In this document: positions 26,307 to 34,030 of the stretch, in pieces
Position numbering within the stretch: position 1 is the stretch's first letter
How the letters are laid out: every line of letters starts with the position of its first letter
Assembly (NCBI GenBank): GCA_964387205.1
Contig: CAYLVY010000018.1
Span: 1-41,366 of the forward strand
Length of the DNA: 41,366 nucleotides
Direction: 5' to 3'
Origin: CAIVAT01 sp964387205
GTDB lineage: Bacteria; Bacteroidota; Bacteroidia; Bacteroidales; FEN-979
Notes under the pieces: model-generated
Told to the model about the DNA's origin: nothing
What the model saw: the letters and a program-made list of their open reading frames with translations, nothing else
The model's database searches: none
Program-made: the position numbers and the translations under genes

Positions 26307-27488
26307 CTATTTCTGCCGTTTAAGCTCCTGTATCTCCTGCTCCAGTATCTTGATCTTTTCCATCTGCCCGAGAATCAGTTTCCTGTCTTCCTGCAGTGCT
26401 TTAAGCATTGGGGTGATCAGTGATGAATAGGTTACCGTTTCCGGAACTCCTTCTTCATTGTAGCTTACCAGGCGGGGGATAACCTTTTCAACCTCTTCGG
26501 CGATCAGGCCATACTGAAGTGTCTTGCCTGGGTCATTTTTATAGGTAAAATTTACAGGCCGCAACCGGTACAGCCAACTTATATCAGACACTCCGGTAAT
26601 GTTATCTTTATACCTCATGGAGGATGCTACATAACCAATTTTTCCTGTGTTATCAACATAAAGATCACGATAGTTTGCAAATACAGTCCCTACCCAGGCT
26701 CCTTTACAATATAAAGTGGATACTAAGCCGTCTCCAAGCACTATCTGATTATTTGCATATATTTCTGCGTTATACCCAATGGCCGTTGAATTGTAAATAT
26801 TGCCTGTTGTGGCCTTTGCACCTTTACCAAGAAAAGTATTCCTATATCCGGTTTCAATATTATGTCCTGCGCCAGCACCTATCCCTGTATTATCATAACC
26901 GGTTGTGAGTTGAAGAAATGAATTACTTCCATAGGCTGTATTATTATCCCCATTTGTATGAAACCTCATAGCTGAAAACCCGGTGGCTGTGTTGTGCTCT
27001 CCTTCTGTATTATTATGCATTGCGATGGATCCGCAGGCTGTATTGTAGCTTCCAGAGGTATTTGATGTGAGTGCGTTGTTTCCAATGGCAGTATTATCTT
27101 TTCCTGTGTTAAATGCAGGAGTTGAATTTCCTCGTAATGCAAACGCCCCAATGGCTACGTTTGCAGTATATCCCCCAACCTGTGTATCATCAGCAAATTG
27201 CATGGCCATAAAACCGTAAGCAGTGCTATAAGAATTGGCTTTATTTCGATGGAGAGCTTTAAATCCGGCGGCTGTGTTTTTTTTCTCCGGTGGTGTTGGA
27301 ATAAAGTGTTTCGTCTCCGATAGCGATATTATCCTGACCTGTGGTATTCGAATAAAGCGCACGATATCCGTAGGCAATATTATTAATACCCTCAGTATTG
27401 GAATATAGCGCAGAACGACCGGTAGCAGTATTGTCACTCCCTGATGTATTTGAAAAGAGCGCCTGGTCGCCAATTGCAGTGTTACCAT
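26307..27488 (-). CDS. S74 tail-fibre-like protein, C-terminal part (frameshifted)
   Basis: Only the part from about 27284 downstream is authentic; the first 68 residues of this frame are out-of-frame translation. The true part continues the repeats of the gene upstream (NTAAGFKALHRN, NTAIGNNALTSNTSG), then LGDGLVSTLYCKGAW, and a Peptidase S74 / intramolecular chaperone domain (SSMRYKDNITGVSDISWLY, YGLIAEEVEKVIPRLV) with a C-terminal coiled coil (EKIKILEQEIQELKRQK). S74 domains trimerise a fibre and cut themselves off at a Ser/Lys site near the start; the SSMRYKDNI segment corresponds to the usual SDRRLKENI. One A fewer in the A8 run would fuse it to the upstream frame, giving a protein of about 1007 residues. 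Confidence 0.8.
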   Translation of the reverse strand: MVTLQLATRRSFQIHQGVTILLPVVLRYIPILRVLIILPTDIVRFIRIPQVRIISLSETKHFIPTPPEKKNTAAGFKALHRNKANSYSTAYGFMAMQFADDTQVGGYTANVAIGAFALRGNSTPAFNTGKDNTAIGNNALTSNTSGSYNTACGSIAMHNNTEGEHNTATGFSAMRFHTNGDNNTAYGSNSFLQLTTGYDNTGIGAGAGHNIETGYRNTFLGKGAKATTGNIYNSTAIGYNAEIYANNQIVLGDGLVSTLYCKGAWVGTVFANYRDLYVDNTGKIGYVASSMRYKDNITGVSDISWLYRLRPVNFTYKNDPGKTLQYGLIAEEVEKVIPRLVSYNEEGVPETVTYSSLITPMLKALQEDRKLILGQMEKIKILEQEIQELKRQK

Positions 27489-28095
27489 TACCTCCGTTGT
27501 TTGTTGGAATATTGCCTCCTCTCAGAGCCTCATAGCCGACGGCAGTGTTATACGTTGCAACACCGGTCGCATAGTCATCAGCATAATACATGGCGGCATA
27601 CCCGACAGCAGTGCTGCGCGAATTGCCTTTATTGGAATAGAGCGCATAGCTTCCGTGTGCCGTATTTTTTGCGCCGGTGGTGTTGTTATAGAGTGCATAA
27701 TTCCCATTGGCTGCATTCTCATTGCCGGTGGTGTTGAAATAGAGCGCATAATTTCCGTTGGCTGTATTAAAATTTCCTGTGGTGTTCGACAACATTGCAA
27801 AATTTCCGGTAGCAGAATTGTTAGTGCCGGTGGTATTGTTCGTTAGAGCTGAATAACCCATTGCCGTATTGTAACTCCCTGAGGTGTTGTCCATAAGGGC
27901 AGAAGAACCACTGGCTGTATTCCATGCACCAGATGTATTGGATTTAAGAGCCTCATAGCCATTGGCGGTATTGTGATAGCCGGAGGTATTGGATTGCAAA
28001 ACTGAATAACCAAACCCGGTATTATAGCTTGCATTAGAAGCGATTCCTCCGCCCATGGAAAAATTCCCGGCGTTTACACCAATAAAAGTGTTTTT
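26727..28095 (-). repeat. Tandem 51-bp (17-residue) repeats encoding YadA-head-like units
   Basis: About twenty imperfect units of the pattern N-T-x-G-x-x-N-T-A-x-G-x-x-A-L-x-x are visible, for example NTTGNFNTANGNYALYF. They resemble the NxAxG left-handed beta-roll repeats of trimeric adhesin heads. The array crosses the frame break at 27277-27284, and unit periodicity continues on both sides when one A is removed. Confidence 0.82.
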
Positions 28096-29331
28096 CCCGT
28101 CATTGGATGCTGGTTTGTAGTTATGAATGAAGCGATCGGTACCTTTGTAAACCACCCCTGTGCTACTGCTGGTGGTGTTGGGCAATACCAGGCCTGTGTT
28201 GTCAATCTTCATTTTTTCATTTCCTGCTGCATCAAAACGGATTACATCATCATCGGCTGTTTCCTCTACCAGTATTTTGGTATCATTATCAGCATCATAG
28301 ATTTGGTTTCCGGAACCAGCAGAGCTCCATGAAAGCACTCCTGATCCATTGGTGCTCAGCACCTGCCCACTGCTGCCATCGGCAACAGGAAGGGTATAAG
28401 TAATATTGGTACTCTGAGCCCTGGCTTTCAGTGAAGAATAATTGCTTCCGCTGGCACTGGGTTCATAGAACATCATTTCTCTGGCAGTCCCTGAATTCGT
28501 AAGCGCAATATTTCCGTCGCTTACAGTCAGTTTGTGTCCGGGTGCTGTGGTGCCAATGCCAATGTTACCGCCATCCGTTGCAGTGAAAAATGCATCGCCG
28601 TTGTCCTGAATCTGAAAATCTCCGGTACCTGAAAGATTTATTGCGGTTCTGGCAGTACCATTATTGGTGAAAGTGAGCGATTCAGCGGCATCCTGGGCAA
28701 TGATTGTGCTTTCGGTCAGATTTCCTCCCAATTTCACGGTATTGGTGGTTCTTGTAAGCCCGTTTGTAAGCGTAAGCGGATTCTCTTTGTTGTTGAAGGC
28801 AGTCCAGTCGCCAGAGGTTAAATACCCGTCAGTGGAAGAGCTGGCAGCAGTGTTCCAGTTATTGATCTGTGCATTGGTGATACTTCCCGCCGGAGATACA
28901 GAAAAAACCGGGTCGGTTTCGGCGCTTGTTTCTGCAGTTTTTGCATAAAGCGCATACGGCACACTCAGCATCTGGCTTGTTCCTGAAATGGTGTAACTGG
29001 TACCTCCTTCAGGGTCAGCTTCGGTTTTAATGAAATACGGCCCGGCCGACCAGTTGATGTTTGCAAAATCCCCGCTCAGAATTGTCCCCTGACCAATGAT
29101 AAAAGAGATCAGACCGTTGGCGTTGCTGGTTGGCAAATGGGTTTCGGAATACACAACACCCCCTGCTGCACTGCCTTGCAGTATGCTTATCTTAATCCCA
29201 ACAGTGGAATTGGTTACAAGCACATTGGAAGCATTTCGGATAACTGCCTGGTGCGAAATGCCTTGCGGGGATTGGGCCAGTAAAACAATGCTTAACATGA
29301 AGTAAAAAAGTGTCAGCTTAATTTTTCTCAT
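27259..29331 (-). CDS. S74 tail-fibre-like surface protein, N-terminal part (frameshifted)
   Basis: A 690-residue frame. The signal peptide is MRKIKLTLFYFMLSIVLLAQ. Next is a domain common at the start of Bacteroidota fibre proteins (GISHQAVIRNASNVLV, GIKISILQGSA, YFIKTEADPEGGTSYTISG, SVPYALYAKTAET; residues 20-135), then phage-tail-like segments (LTLTNGLTRTTNTVKLGG, GNIGIGTTAPGHKLTVSDG). The 17-residue repeats run from about 413 to the end. The frame leaves the repeat pattern at GEKKHSRRI and stops, because an A8 run is one base too long. Its natural continuation is the next frame, which carries the S74 domain. A trimeric surface fibre is expected. The bacterial signal peptide and neighbourhood argue against a phage origin. 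It lies 53 bp after the small T9SS gene. Confidence 0.82.
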   Translation of the reverse strand: MRKIKLTLFYFMLSIVLLAQSPQGISHQAVIRNASNVLVTNSTVGIKISILQGSAAGGVVYSETHLPTSNANGLISFIIGQGTILSGDFANINWSAGPYFIKTEADPEGGTSYTISGTSQMLSVPYALYAKTAETSAETDPVFSVSPAGSITNAQINNWNTAASSSTDGYLTSGDWTAFNNKENPLTLTNGLTRTTNTVKLGGNLTESTIIAQDAAESLTFTNNGTARTAINLSGTGDFQIQDNGDAFFTATDGGNIGIGTTAPGHKLTVSDGNIALTNSGTAREMMFYEPSASGSNYSSLKARAQSTNITYTLPVADGSSGQVLSTNGSGVLSWSSAGSGNQIYDADNDTKILVEETADDDVIRFDAAGNEKMKIDNTGLVLPNTTSSSTGVVYKGTDRFIHNYKPASNDGKNTFIGVNAGNFSMGGGIASNASYNTGFGYSVLQSNTSGYHNTANGYEALKSNTSGAWNTASGSSALMDNTSGSYNTAMGYSALTNNTTGTNNSATGNFAMLSNTTGNFNTANGNYALYFNTTGNENAANGNYALYNNTTGAKNTAHGSYALYSNKGNSRSTAVGYAAMYYADDYATGVATYNTAVGYEALRGGNIPTNNGGNGNTAIGDQALFSNTSGSDNTATGRSALYSNTEGINNIAYGYRALYSNTTGQDNIAIGDETLYSNTTGEKKHSRRI
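27277..27284 (-). repeat. A8 tract at the frame break of the S74 fibre gene
   Basis: Eight A on the coding strand (T on the plus strand). Eight gives GEKKHSRRI then stop; seven gives GEKNTAAGFKAL, which restores the repeat consensus exactly. It is a site for polymerase slippage or for a sequencing indel. Confidence 0.85.
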
Positions 29332-29384
29332 TTCCGTTGGTTTTATCTTGATGTATGTTTGAAATTATCTGTCTGAACGTGACC

Positions 29385-30140
29385 TTACTGCTTGATGATT
29401 TTGGCAATACCTGTTTCCTGAAAACTTTGCACCCTGATAAAATAAATTCCCGGCTGCCGTTCGCTCAATGAAAAACTGTATTGCTGCTGTGCGGGCATCT
29501 CTCTGATGAACACAAGGTTTCCCTGTAAAGTGCAGATTTCAATCTGAAGGAAGGGTGATTCATCCGGTTTTTTAATCTCAAGTTTGAAATCCCCGGTGGT
29601 AGGGTTTGGATAAACTTTAAAAAAATCATTTCGCATAGGTGGTTCAAAAAGAGAACCGGCGATGGCCGGCTCATTTATAGTTGCGGCAGGAAAGTGGTCT
29701 GATTGATTACACCAGTTTGTGGAGATGTACGCATGAAGATATCCCCCGGGTTCAACGGTGGTTCCCTGTTTTATAAGTATCTTTTCGCCTGCGATGATTT
29801 CGGCAAAACCATTTGGTTCCACAGTAAAATGGGTGTCACCCCCTGCAACGATAACTGTTTGTTCCGCATTGAAGCATACCATATCATTTCCGGAAACGGT
29901 AGTATTAGGAATTTCAAGAATAAACGGCAAATAATAGAGGAAAGGTTGTTGTAAACCAAGGCTGAAGCTGCCTTGCGGAGAAGAGTAAACGAGATAATCC
30001 ACCTGACCGGTGGAGCAGGACATGGAACCACCTGCTCCGATGGCTCCTCCACCGGCTACTACATTGCCTTGCTGTGCTTTGGTCACCAACACAATGCAAA
30101 GGCAAATGCATGTAATTATGGCTTTTTGAATGTCGGGCAT
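29385..30140 (-). CDS. Small secreted T9SS protein
   Basis: A 251-residue exported protein without a recognised enzyme domain. After the signal peptide (CICLCIVLVTKAQQ) it has a segment common in small Bacteroidota surface proteins (GAGGSMSCSTGQVDYLVY, GSFSLGLQQPFLYY). A module with VAGGDTHFTVEPNG, AGEKILIKQGTTV and GGYLHAYIS follows, which also occurs before the sorting domain of the S8 protease and the 1494-residue protein. A complete T9SS sorting domain ends it (KVYPNPTTGDFKLEI to GIAKIIKQ). It is a minimal version of that C-terminal module pair. Intergenic gaps of 37 and 53 bp suggest co-transcription with both neighbours. Confidence 0.8.
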   Translation of the reverse strand: MPDIQKAIITCICLCIVLVTKAQQGNVVAGGGAIGAGGSMSCSTGQVDYLVYSSPQGSFSLGLQQPFLYYLPFILEIPNTTVSGNDMVCFNAEQTVIVAGGDTHFTVEPNGFAEIIAGEKILIKQGTTVEPGGYLHAYISTNWCNQSDHFPAATINEPAIAGSLFEPPMRNDFFKVYPNPTTGDFKLEIKKPDESPFLQIEICTLQGNLVFIREMPAQQQYSFSLSERQPGIYFIRVQSFQETGIAKIIKQ

Positions 30141-30177
30141 TTTTTATGCTATTTTAAAATGGTGATTAGAATTTTGA

Positions 30178-33081
30178 TCAATAAACAATTATTTGCTTTG
30201 AATAAACCAATTGACCGCATTGCACTTTACCAATATAACATCCGGGAACACAATGTATTTCAATGTGTCGTCCTGAGTATTCCGACATAGAATATGATGC
30301 CATTCTTTGACCTGTTATCGAAAACAACTCAAAAGAACCTTCCCGGCAGGTTGATCCGAAAACTATTTTTCCCTGCACAGAATATAAAGTTATTCCGGAA
30401 CCCGCCTCCAAGTCAGGATATCCGACATCTCCTATTCGAAGTCTAAAACGATCATCCATACATTGGTCATCAGCAAGGAAACTATAATCCGGATTCGATG
30501 AGATGTTTTGGATCATATTTTCCTGCTGATCAACCAGATAAACCTGGTTTTCTACATTCTGAACAACAGCATGGATCATAAATTCCGTACCATTGTTTTT
30601 TCTGAAATATAGGGGTATTTCACGATGAATATCTTCCGATGGAAGACAATTGACCATCAAATGGTTATTTTCGCAAACCGAATAGAAAACCGGGGCATAT
30701 CCGGCAAGATAGCTTCCATCTAATTCAAAGTCAAATCTGTTGGTGGCATCGGGATGGAACCGGACCTGGCATTCTTGTCTGGAGTGGTCGTTTTTATTCG
30801 TAGCAAATAACCTGATTGTCGGGACAGTTGTACTTTTAACCCAATTCGCTTCCGACAGAACCCTTTTATCCGCCGGGATCGTTAATGATCCTCCGGCGGA
30901 TTCTGAAACACTGACCATAAATCCGTTCCCGTGTGGAATTATCTCTCCCGGATTAACCGGTGAATAGCTTCTGTTTTCCTCATTCCAAAGACATGCAACT
31001 CCTCCCACGTTCTCGGTTTCCCATCCGGTATACCAGGTCAATCCACAGGAATAAGGATTTCCAATTAAGTTCCAGCTTCTGTTTTTTCCATTGCCGGAGG
31101 TAAATGTCAGATTATCAACGAAGATATCCGAATAATTCAACAATCCGCTGAATTGTTTGGTTTGGTTTGATTGGGTTGCGATCAGATAACCCTTTCCGAT
31201 TTGAAATGAATCCTCGAATCCCGGGGTCCATCCATTTCCGCCATCGTTTTTAATATTGATCCAGGTATTATCCGGTTCGTTCCATTGGTAAAAATCTTCG
31301 CCACCTGGAGTAAAACCCGTCACAAATTCCGGAATAATTACCTGATTCGAAACCGGTGAAGAAATAAGGTGCCATCCATCATCCCATTGATTCCAATCTG
31401 CGGCCGGAATATACCTTTCAACGGTTGCGGGAACATTCGATGAATGATGAAGCAGCGCCCCGGTTCCGGATTGTGATGATTTCAGAAAAAGTCCATTGAC
31501 ACCTGAACGATTGGTCAGCGAAGCCGATACTTCGAGTCTCCCTTGTTCCGCGATTGTTAAAACACCTGCCGGGTCGACCACAACATTGGCAACCGTTTTT
31601 TCACCAGATAATACCGGATCGTTCACACTCTCCTGCACCAGCACATTGGACAATGCAGTTGGCACGGCGTTGCATTCCCAGTTGCCTGCACTTTCCCAAT
31701 CATCCGAAACGGTTCCGGTCCATATAAAAAGCTGGGATTCAAACGCTCCAATATCGGGAAAAGCTCCTATAGGCCGGGAAAAACCGTGAAAATCAAAACC
31801 AGGGGCCCAATCCGGATTGCCATTGTCAAAGGCAGCGCCTTGCTGTTTTGGATGCAAATCGGGTTTATCCGGATTAACGAAAATGTCAGTCGGGCTAAAC
31901 ACTGCAATCGATTGGCTGTCCTGTCCGCTGTAACTTGACCATAGACCCTGATTGATATCGCTTATGGAGAATTGCTCGACCCAACCCACATTGATGGCGC
32001 GATCAGGATTGTTGTTCTGAAACAAGTTATTGTTACCATAATAGTTTGCTGAGGAGGGGTTTTCGAAGCACAGCCCGATATTATCACCACCTGAAATGAT
32101 TGAGTTATAGATTACCAGTGTGTCGCTGCTATTGGCTTGCCAAATCGTATAAACGCCAGCATCGAAAAAGGTGCAGTTCCTCAGGGTGGTTTTGGTAGGT
32201 GCACCTATCCAGCCTAACTGGACTACTGAAATATCGCCCTGATATCCAATGCAGTTCACCAGTTCCACCTTATGGGCCCAAAGTTTATAACAAGTATTCC
32301 CACAGTGATGTGATTCACAATTCTTTAGTGTAGTGGATGAAGCGCTGATATCAAATCCATCATAGACATTGTAGGCAAGGCAATTCTCAAAAGTAAAACC
32401 ATATTGTAATCCGTGTCCAAGAGCAAATCCGTCGACATTTTGATCCGGATCCCTGCCTGTATGGGATATACAGTTAACAAAGTGTCCACTATGACAATAA
32501 TCCTGTCCCATTGGAGATGCATCTACACCGTATAATGAAAAATGGTGAAGCTCATTATTTTTCAATAAAAAATCATGAGAATTTCCGGATATCCCTATTC
32601 CGTAATATACCTCATAAACTTCACAACCATGAATTTCGAAAAACGCTGAATTCTGCACCCAGATACCTGTTGAAGCCCAATTGCGGATAATCAGTCCATA
32701 TAAACGGATATAATCATGCAAAATCCTGATACCGGTGCTGCTGGTACTCTCAGTCCCGTCGATGATAACCGATTCTCCAGGAAAAGATGAAAAAACGATG
32801 GGTCCTGATACTGTATTACCATCGGTGGATGTTTCGAGGTATTCCTGGTAGATACCTTCTCTGATAATAACAGAATCCCCTGCTGTTGCAGTCTGGAATG
32901 CATAGGAAATTGTCCGCCATGGTAGATTTATTGTCCCCGGATTTGAATCACTGGCCGCAGGATGCTCCCGGTCAACATACAAACAATTCAACTCAGGAAT
33001 CTGAGATCGTCCATTTTGAGAATAAAAAAAATAGCATAAGAAAAGATGAAAACTCAACTTCAACAACACTATGTTTTTCAT
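30178..33081 (-). CDS. Right-handed beta-helix (PL9-like) surface protein with C-terminal module shared with the 34252 gene
   Basis: A 967-residue exported protein. Residues about 32-115 are DUF1565-like (LYVDREHPAASDSNPGT, SVIIREGIYQEYLE). A right-handed beta-helix follows (about 115-350). Its segment NVDGFALGHG ... NVYDGFDIS (residues 215-245) resembles polysaccharide lyase family 9, but the position of the PL9 catalytic Lys is Gly222 and one calcium-site Asp appears replaced by Tyr240. It may therefore be non-catalytic. PIGAFPDIGAFES (437-449) closes the helix in the way seen in choice-of-anchor Q proteins. Then come IWTGTVSDDWESAGNW (453-468), a solenoid-like part, a module with WDDGWHLISSPV, KGYLIATQ and WNLIGNPYSCGLTW, and a divergent T9SS-type C-terminus ending SKQIIVY. 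The leader upstream is an inverted copy of that of the 34252 gene. Confidence 0.82.
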   Translation of the reverse strand: MKNIVLLKLSFHLFLCYFFYSQNGRSQIPELNCLYVDREHPAASDSNPGTINLPWRTISYAFQTATAGDSVIIREGIYQEYLETSTDGNTVSGPIVFSSFPGESVIIDGTESTSSTGIRILHDYIRLYGLIIRNWASTGIWVQNSAFFEIHGCEVYEVYYGIGISGNSHDFLLKNNELHHFSLYGVDASPMGQDYCHSGHFVNCISHTGRDPDQNVDGFALGHGLQYGFTFENCLAYNVYDGFDISASSTTLKNCESHHCGNTCYKLWAHKVELVNCIGYQGDISVVQLGWIGAPTKTTLRNCTFFDAGVYTIWQANSSDTLVIYNSIISGGDNIGLCFENPSSANYYGNNNLFQNNNPDRAINVGWVEQFSISDINQGLWSSYSGQDSQSIAVFSPTDIFVNPDKPDLHPKQQGAAFDNGNPDWAPGFDFHGFSRPIGAFPDIGAFESQLFIWTGTVSDDWESAGNWECNAVPTALSNVLVQESVNDPVLSGEKTVANVVVDPAGVLTIAEQGRLEVSASLTNRSGVNGLFLKSSQSGTGALLHHSSNVPATVERYIPAADWNQWDDGWHLISSPVSNQVIIPEFVTGFTPGGEDFYQWNEPDNTWINIKNDGGNGWTPGFEDSFQIGKGYLIATQSNQTKQFSGLLNYSDIFVDNLTFTSGNGKNRSWNLIGNPYSCGLTWYTGWETENVGGVACLWNEENRSYSPVNPGEIIPHGNGFMVSVSESAGGSLTIPADKRVLSEANWVKSTTVPTIRLFATNKNDHSRQECQVRFHPDATNRFDFELDGSYLAGYAPVFYSVCENNHLMVNCLPSEDIHREIPLYFRKNNGTEFMIHAVVQNVENQVYLVDQQENMIQNISSNPDYSFLADDQCMDDRFRLRIGDVGYPDLEAGSGITLYSVQGKIVFGSTCREGSFELFSITGQRMASYSMSEYSGRHIEIHCVPGCYIGKVQCGQLVYSKQIIVY

Positions 33082-33090
33082 TTTTTTACA

Positions 33091-33278
33091 GTTTCGGAAT
33101 TAAAATACAAGCTGATCCAATGTTTGCTTCTAAATTACTCATTCACCCTGACATGACGGAAATTACTGTCCGGGGACGCAGTCCTGCAGGCAAGATCAAA
33201 AACTTCAATAATCTCTGAAAGGGTGTAATCATGATGTTCCTCTGCAGTTTATCAACATATGGTAAAAAATCACGATAA
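33091..33278 (-). repeat. Left arm of a long inverted repeat (leader of the beta-helix gene)
   Basis: 188 bp that match the reverse complement of 34031-34219. The distal part is nearly identical (74 of the first 76 positions from the TTATCGTG end); the part nearer the gene is more diverged, with one 1-bp indel. It occupies almost the whole gap between the end of the small membrane-protein gene and the start of the beta-helix gene, and contains the 29-codon leader ORF. It ends only 9 bp from the beta-helix start codon. Confidence 0.93.
33143..33232 (-). CDS. 29-codon conserved leader ORF, left copy
   Basis: A short frame (ATG to TGA) beginning MITPFQRLLKFLILPAG and ending RPRTVISVMSG. The second copy upstream of the divergent gene has the same length, the same start and stop and 21 of 29 identical residues. 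In the variable centre several changes are conservative (F/Y, L/F, I/V) and some codon differences are silent. AGAGGA lies 7-8 nt before the ATG, a Shine-Dalgarno-like sequence that is unusual for Bacteroidota. The stop lies 61 bp before the beta-helix gene. No family recognised. It could be a regulatory leader peptide, a small membrane-active peptide, or non-coding sequence conserved for another reason. Confidence 0.5.
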   Translation of the reverse strand: MITPFQRLLKFLILPAGLRPRTVISVMSG

Positions 33279-33304
33279 CTTTTGAAACAGCGGAGTCCCA
33301 TGAT

Positions 33305-33682
33305 TTACCGGAAAAATTGAAAAGCATACTTCCAATTTTTCAAAAATGAACGTACTTTATCAGATCGATAAAATTCTGGCTCTACCGTCTTTCGACATTG
33401 TGCATCATCCGAATGATTAAGTTTATGAATGTGGGTTTCTGAACAATGTCTTCCGCGTTCTTTAGGTCTCGACAATATCTCAATACCGATTATCAGGGAT
33501 GCAAAAACGAGAAAAACTGCAACGCCATCATCGATAGGGGCATCCGTGGGAGCCTGATGACCCTGCAAACCATGCCCACCTCCCGGAGGTGGAGGAGGAG
33601 AAGGATCCTCTGCAAACATCGATAAAGAATAAATAACAAGTATTATTGTCACTACCAGATGGCTAAGATTTTTGTTCTTCAT
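33305..33682 (-). CDS. Small PID-CTERM-like membrane protein with a C-terminal extension
   Basis: A 125-residue protein: signal peptide (VVTIILVIYSLSMFAED), a short Pro/Gly-rich stretch (PSPPPPPGGGHGLQGH), then APTDAPIDDG followed by a hydrophobic helix (VAVFLVFASLIIGIEIL) and a basic turn (SRPKERGR). This arrangement resembles the short Bacteroidota PID-CTERM proteins, which usually end right after the helix and basic residues. Here about 50 polar residues follow (CSETHIHKLNHSDDAQC to KNWKYAFQFFR), with no sign of a known domain. It is the first gene behind the phased operator at 33.8 kb and may head a transcript that includes the beta-helix gene. Function unknown. Confidence 0.62.
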   Translation of the reverse strand: MKNKNLSHLVVTIILVIYSLSMFAEDPSPPPPPGGGHGLQGHQAPTDAPIDDGVAVFLVFASLIIGIEILSRPKERGRHCSETHIHKLNHSDDAQCRKTVEPEFYRSDKVRSFLKNWKYAFQFFR

Positions 33683-33741
33683 TATACTTATGTATATTTT
33701 TTAACCAGCACTTGTATTTGTTTCGTCCAGATTATCGGTTG

Positions 33742-33832
33742 TAAAAGTAGGCCGTAAATCCAGGAAATTTCTTCTAATTTAGTTTTCGGCAGGATTTGAA
33801 GGATATTCGGTGGATATGACTTAGTATTCAGG
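33742..33832 (-). promoter_or_regulatory. Candidate promoter and three phased operator copies for the 33682 gene
   Basis: Three copies related to TTAGTATTCGGT (plus-strand reading) start at 33779 (TTAGTTTTCGGC, 10/12), 33800 (AGGATATTCGGT, 8/12) and 33821 (TTAGTATTCAGG, 10/12), exactly 21 bp apart. The nearest copy is 30 bp from a -7-like box TACTTTTA (complement of 33742-33749), the same distance as in front of the pilin operon. No clear -33 TTG was seen. The adjoining 33683-33741 stretch is AT-rich 5' leader with nothing else recognised. Confidence 0.6.
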
Positions 33833-33861
33833 GCAAGTGATTACTTTTCACCAACCTGCTG

Positions 33862-33952
33862 ACCGAATACTAAATCAAAACTACCGAATGCTCAAATAAA
33901 TCAGCCATATTCTAAAATGTATGGCTGTTTAAATTCCATATAGCTAAATTTG
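33862..33952 (+). promoter_or_regulatory. Candidate promoter and three phased operator copies for the 34252 gene
   Basis: ACCGAATACTAA (33862, perfect), ACCGAATGCTCA (33883, 10/12) and GCCATATTCTAA (33904, 8/12) lie 21 bp apart. A perfect Bacteroidota -7 box TAAATTTG (33945-33952) stands exactly 30 bp from the nearest copy. The set mirrors the three copies at 33779-33832 around a centre near 33847, so the intergenic region is a symmetric divergent control region. Transcription would begin near 33958, giving a leader of roughly 290 nt that includes the conserved inverted-repeat arm. Confidence 0.65.
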
Positions 33953-34030
33953 ATAATTAATGACTCAGGTTTCGGGATTACTTCAGTAGAAAAATACCGG
34001 GCAAAATGATTAATGATCAATCGGATAATA

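Noticed and set aside
26307..29331. Phage tail fibre, hence a prophage
   Set aside because: Bacterial signal peptide, T9SS neighbours and no other phage genes; S74 fibres occur in bacterial surface proteins.
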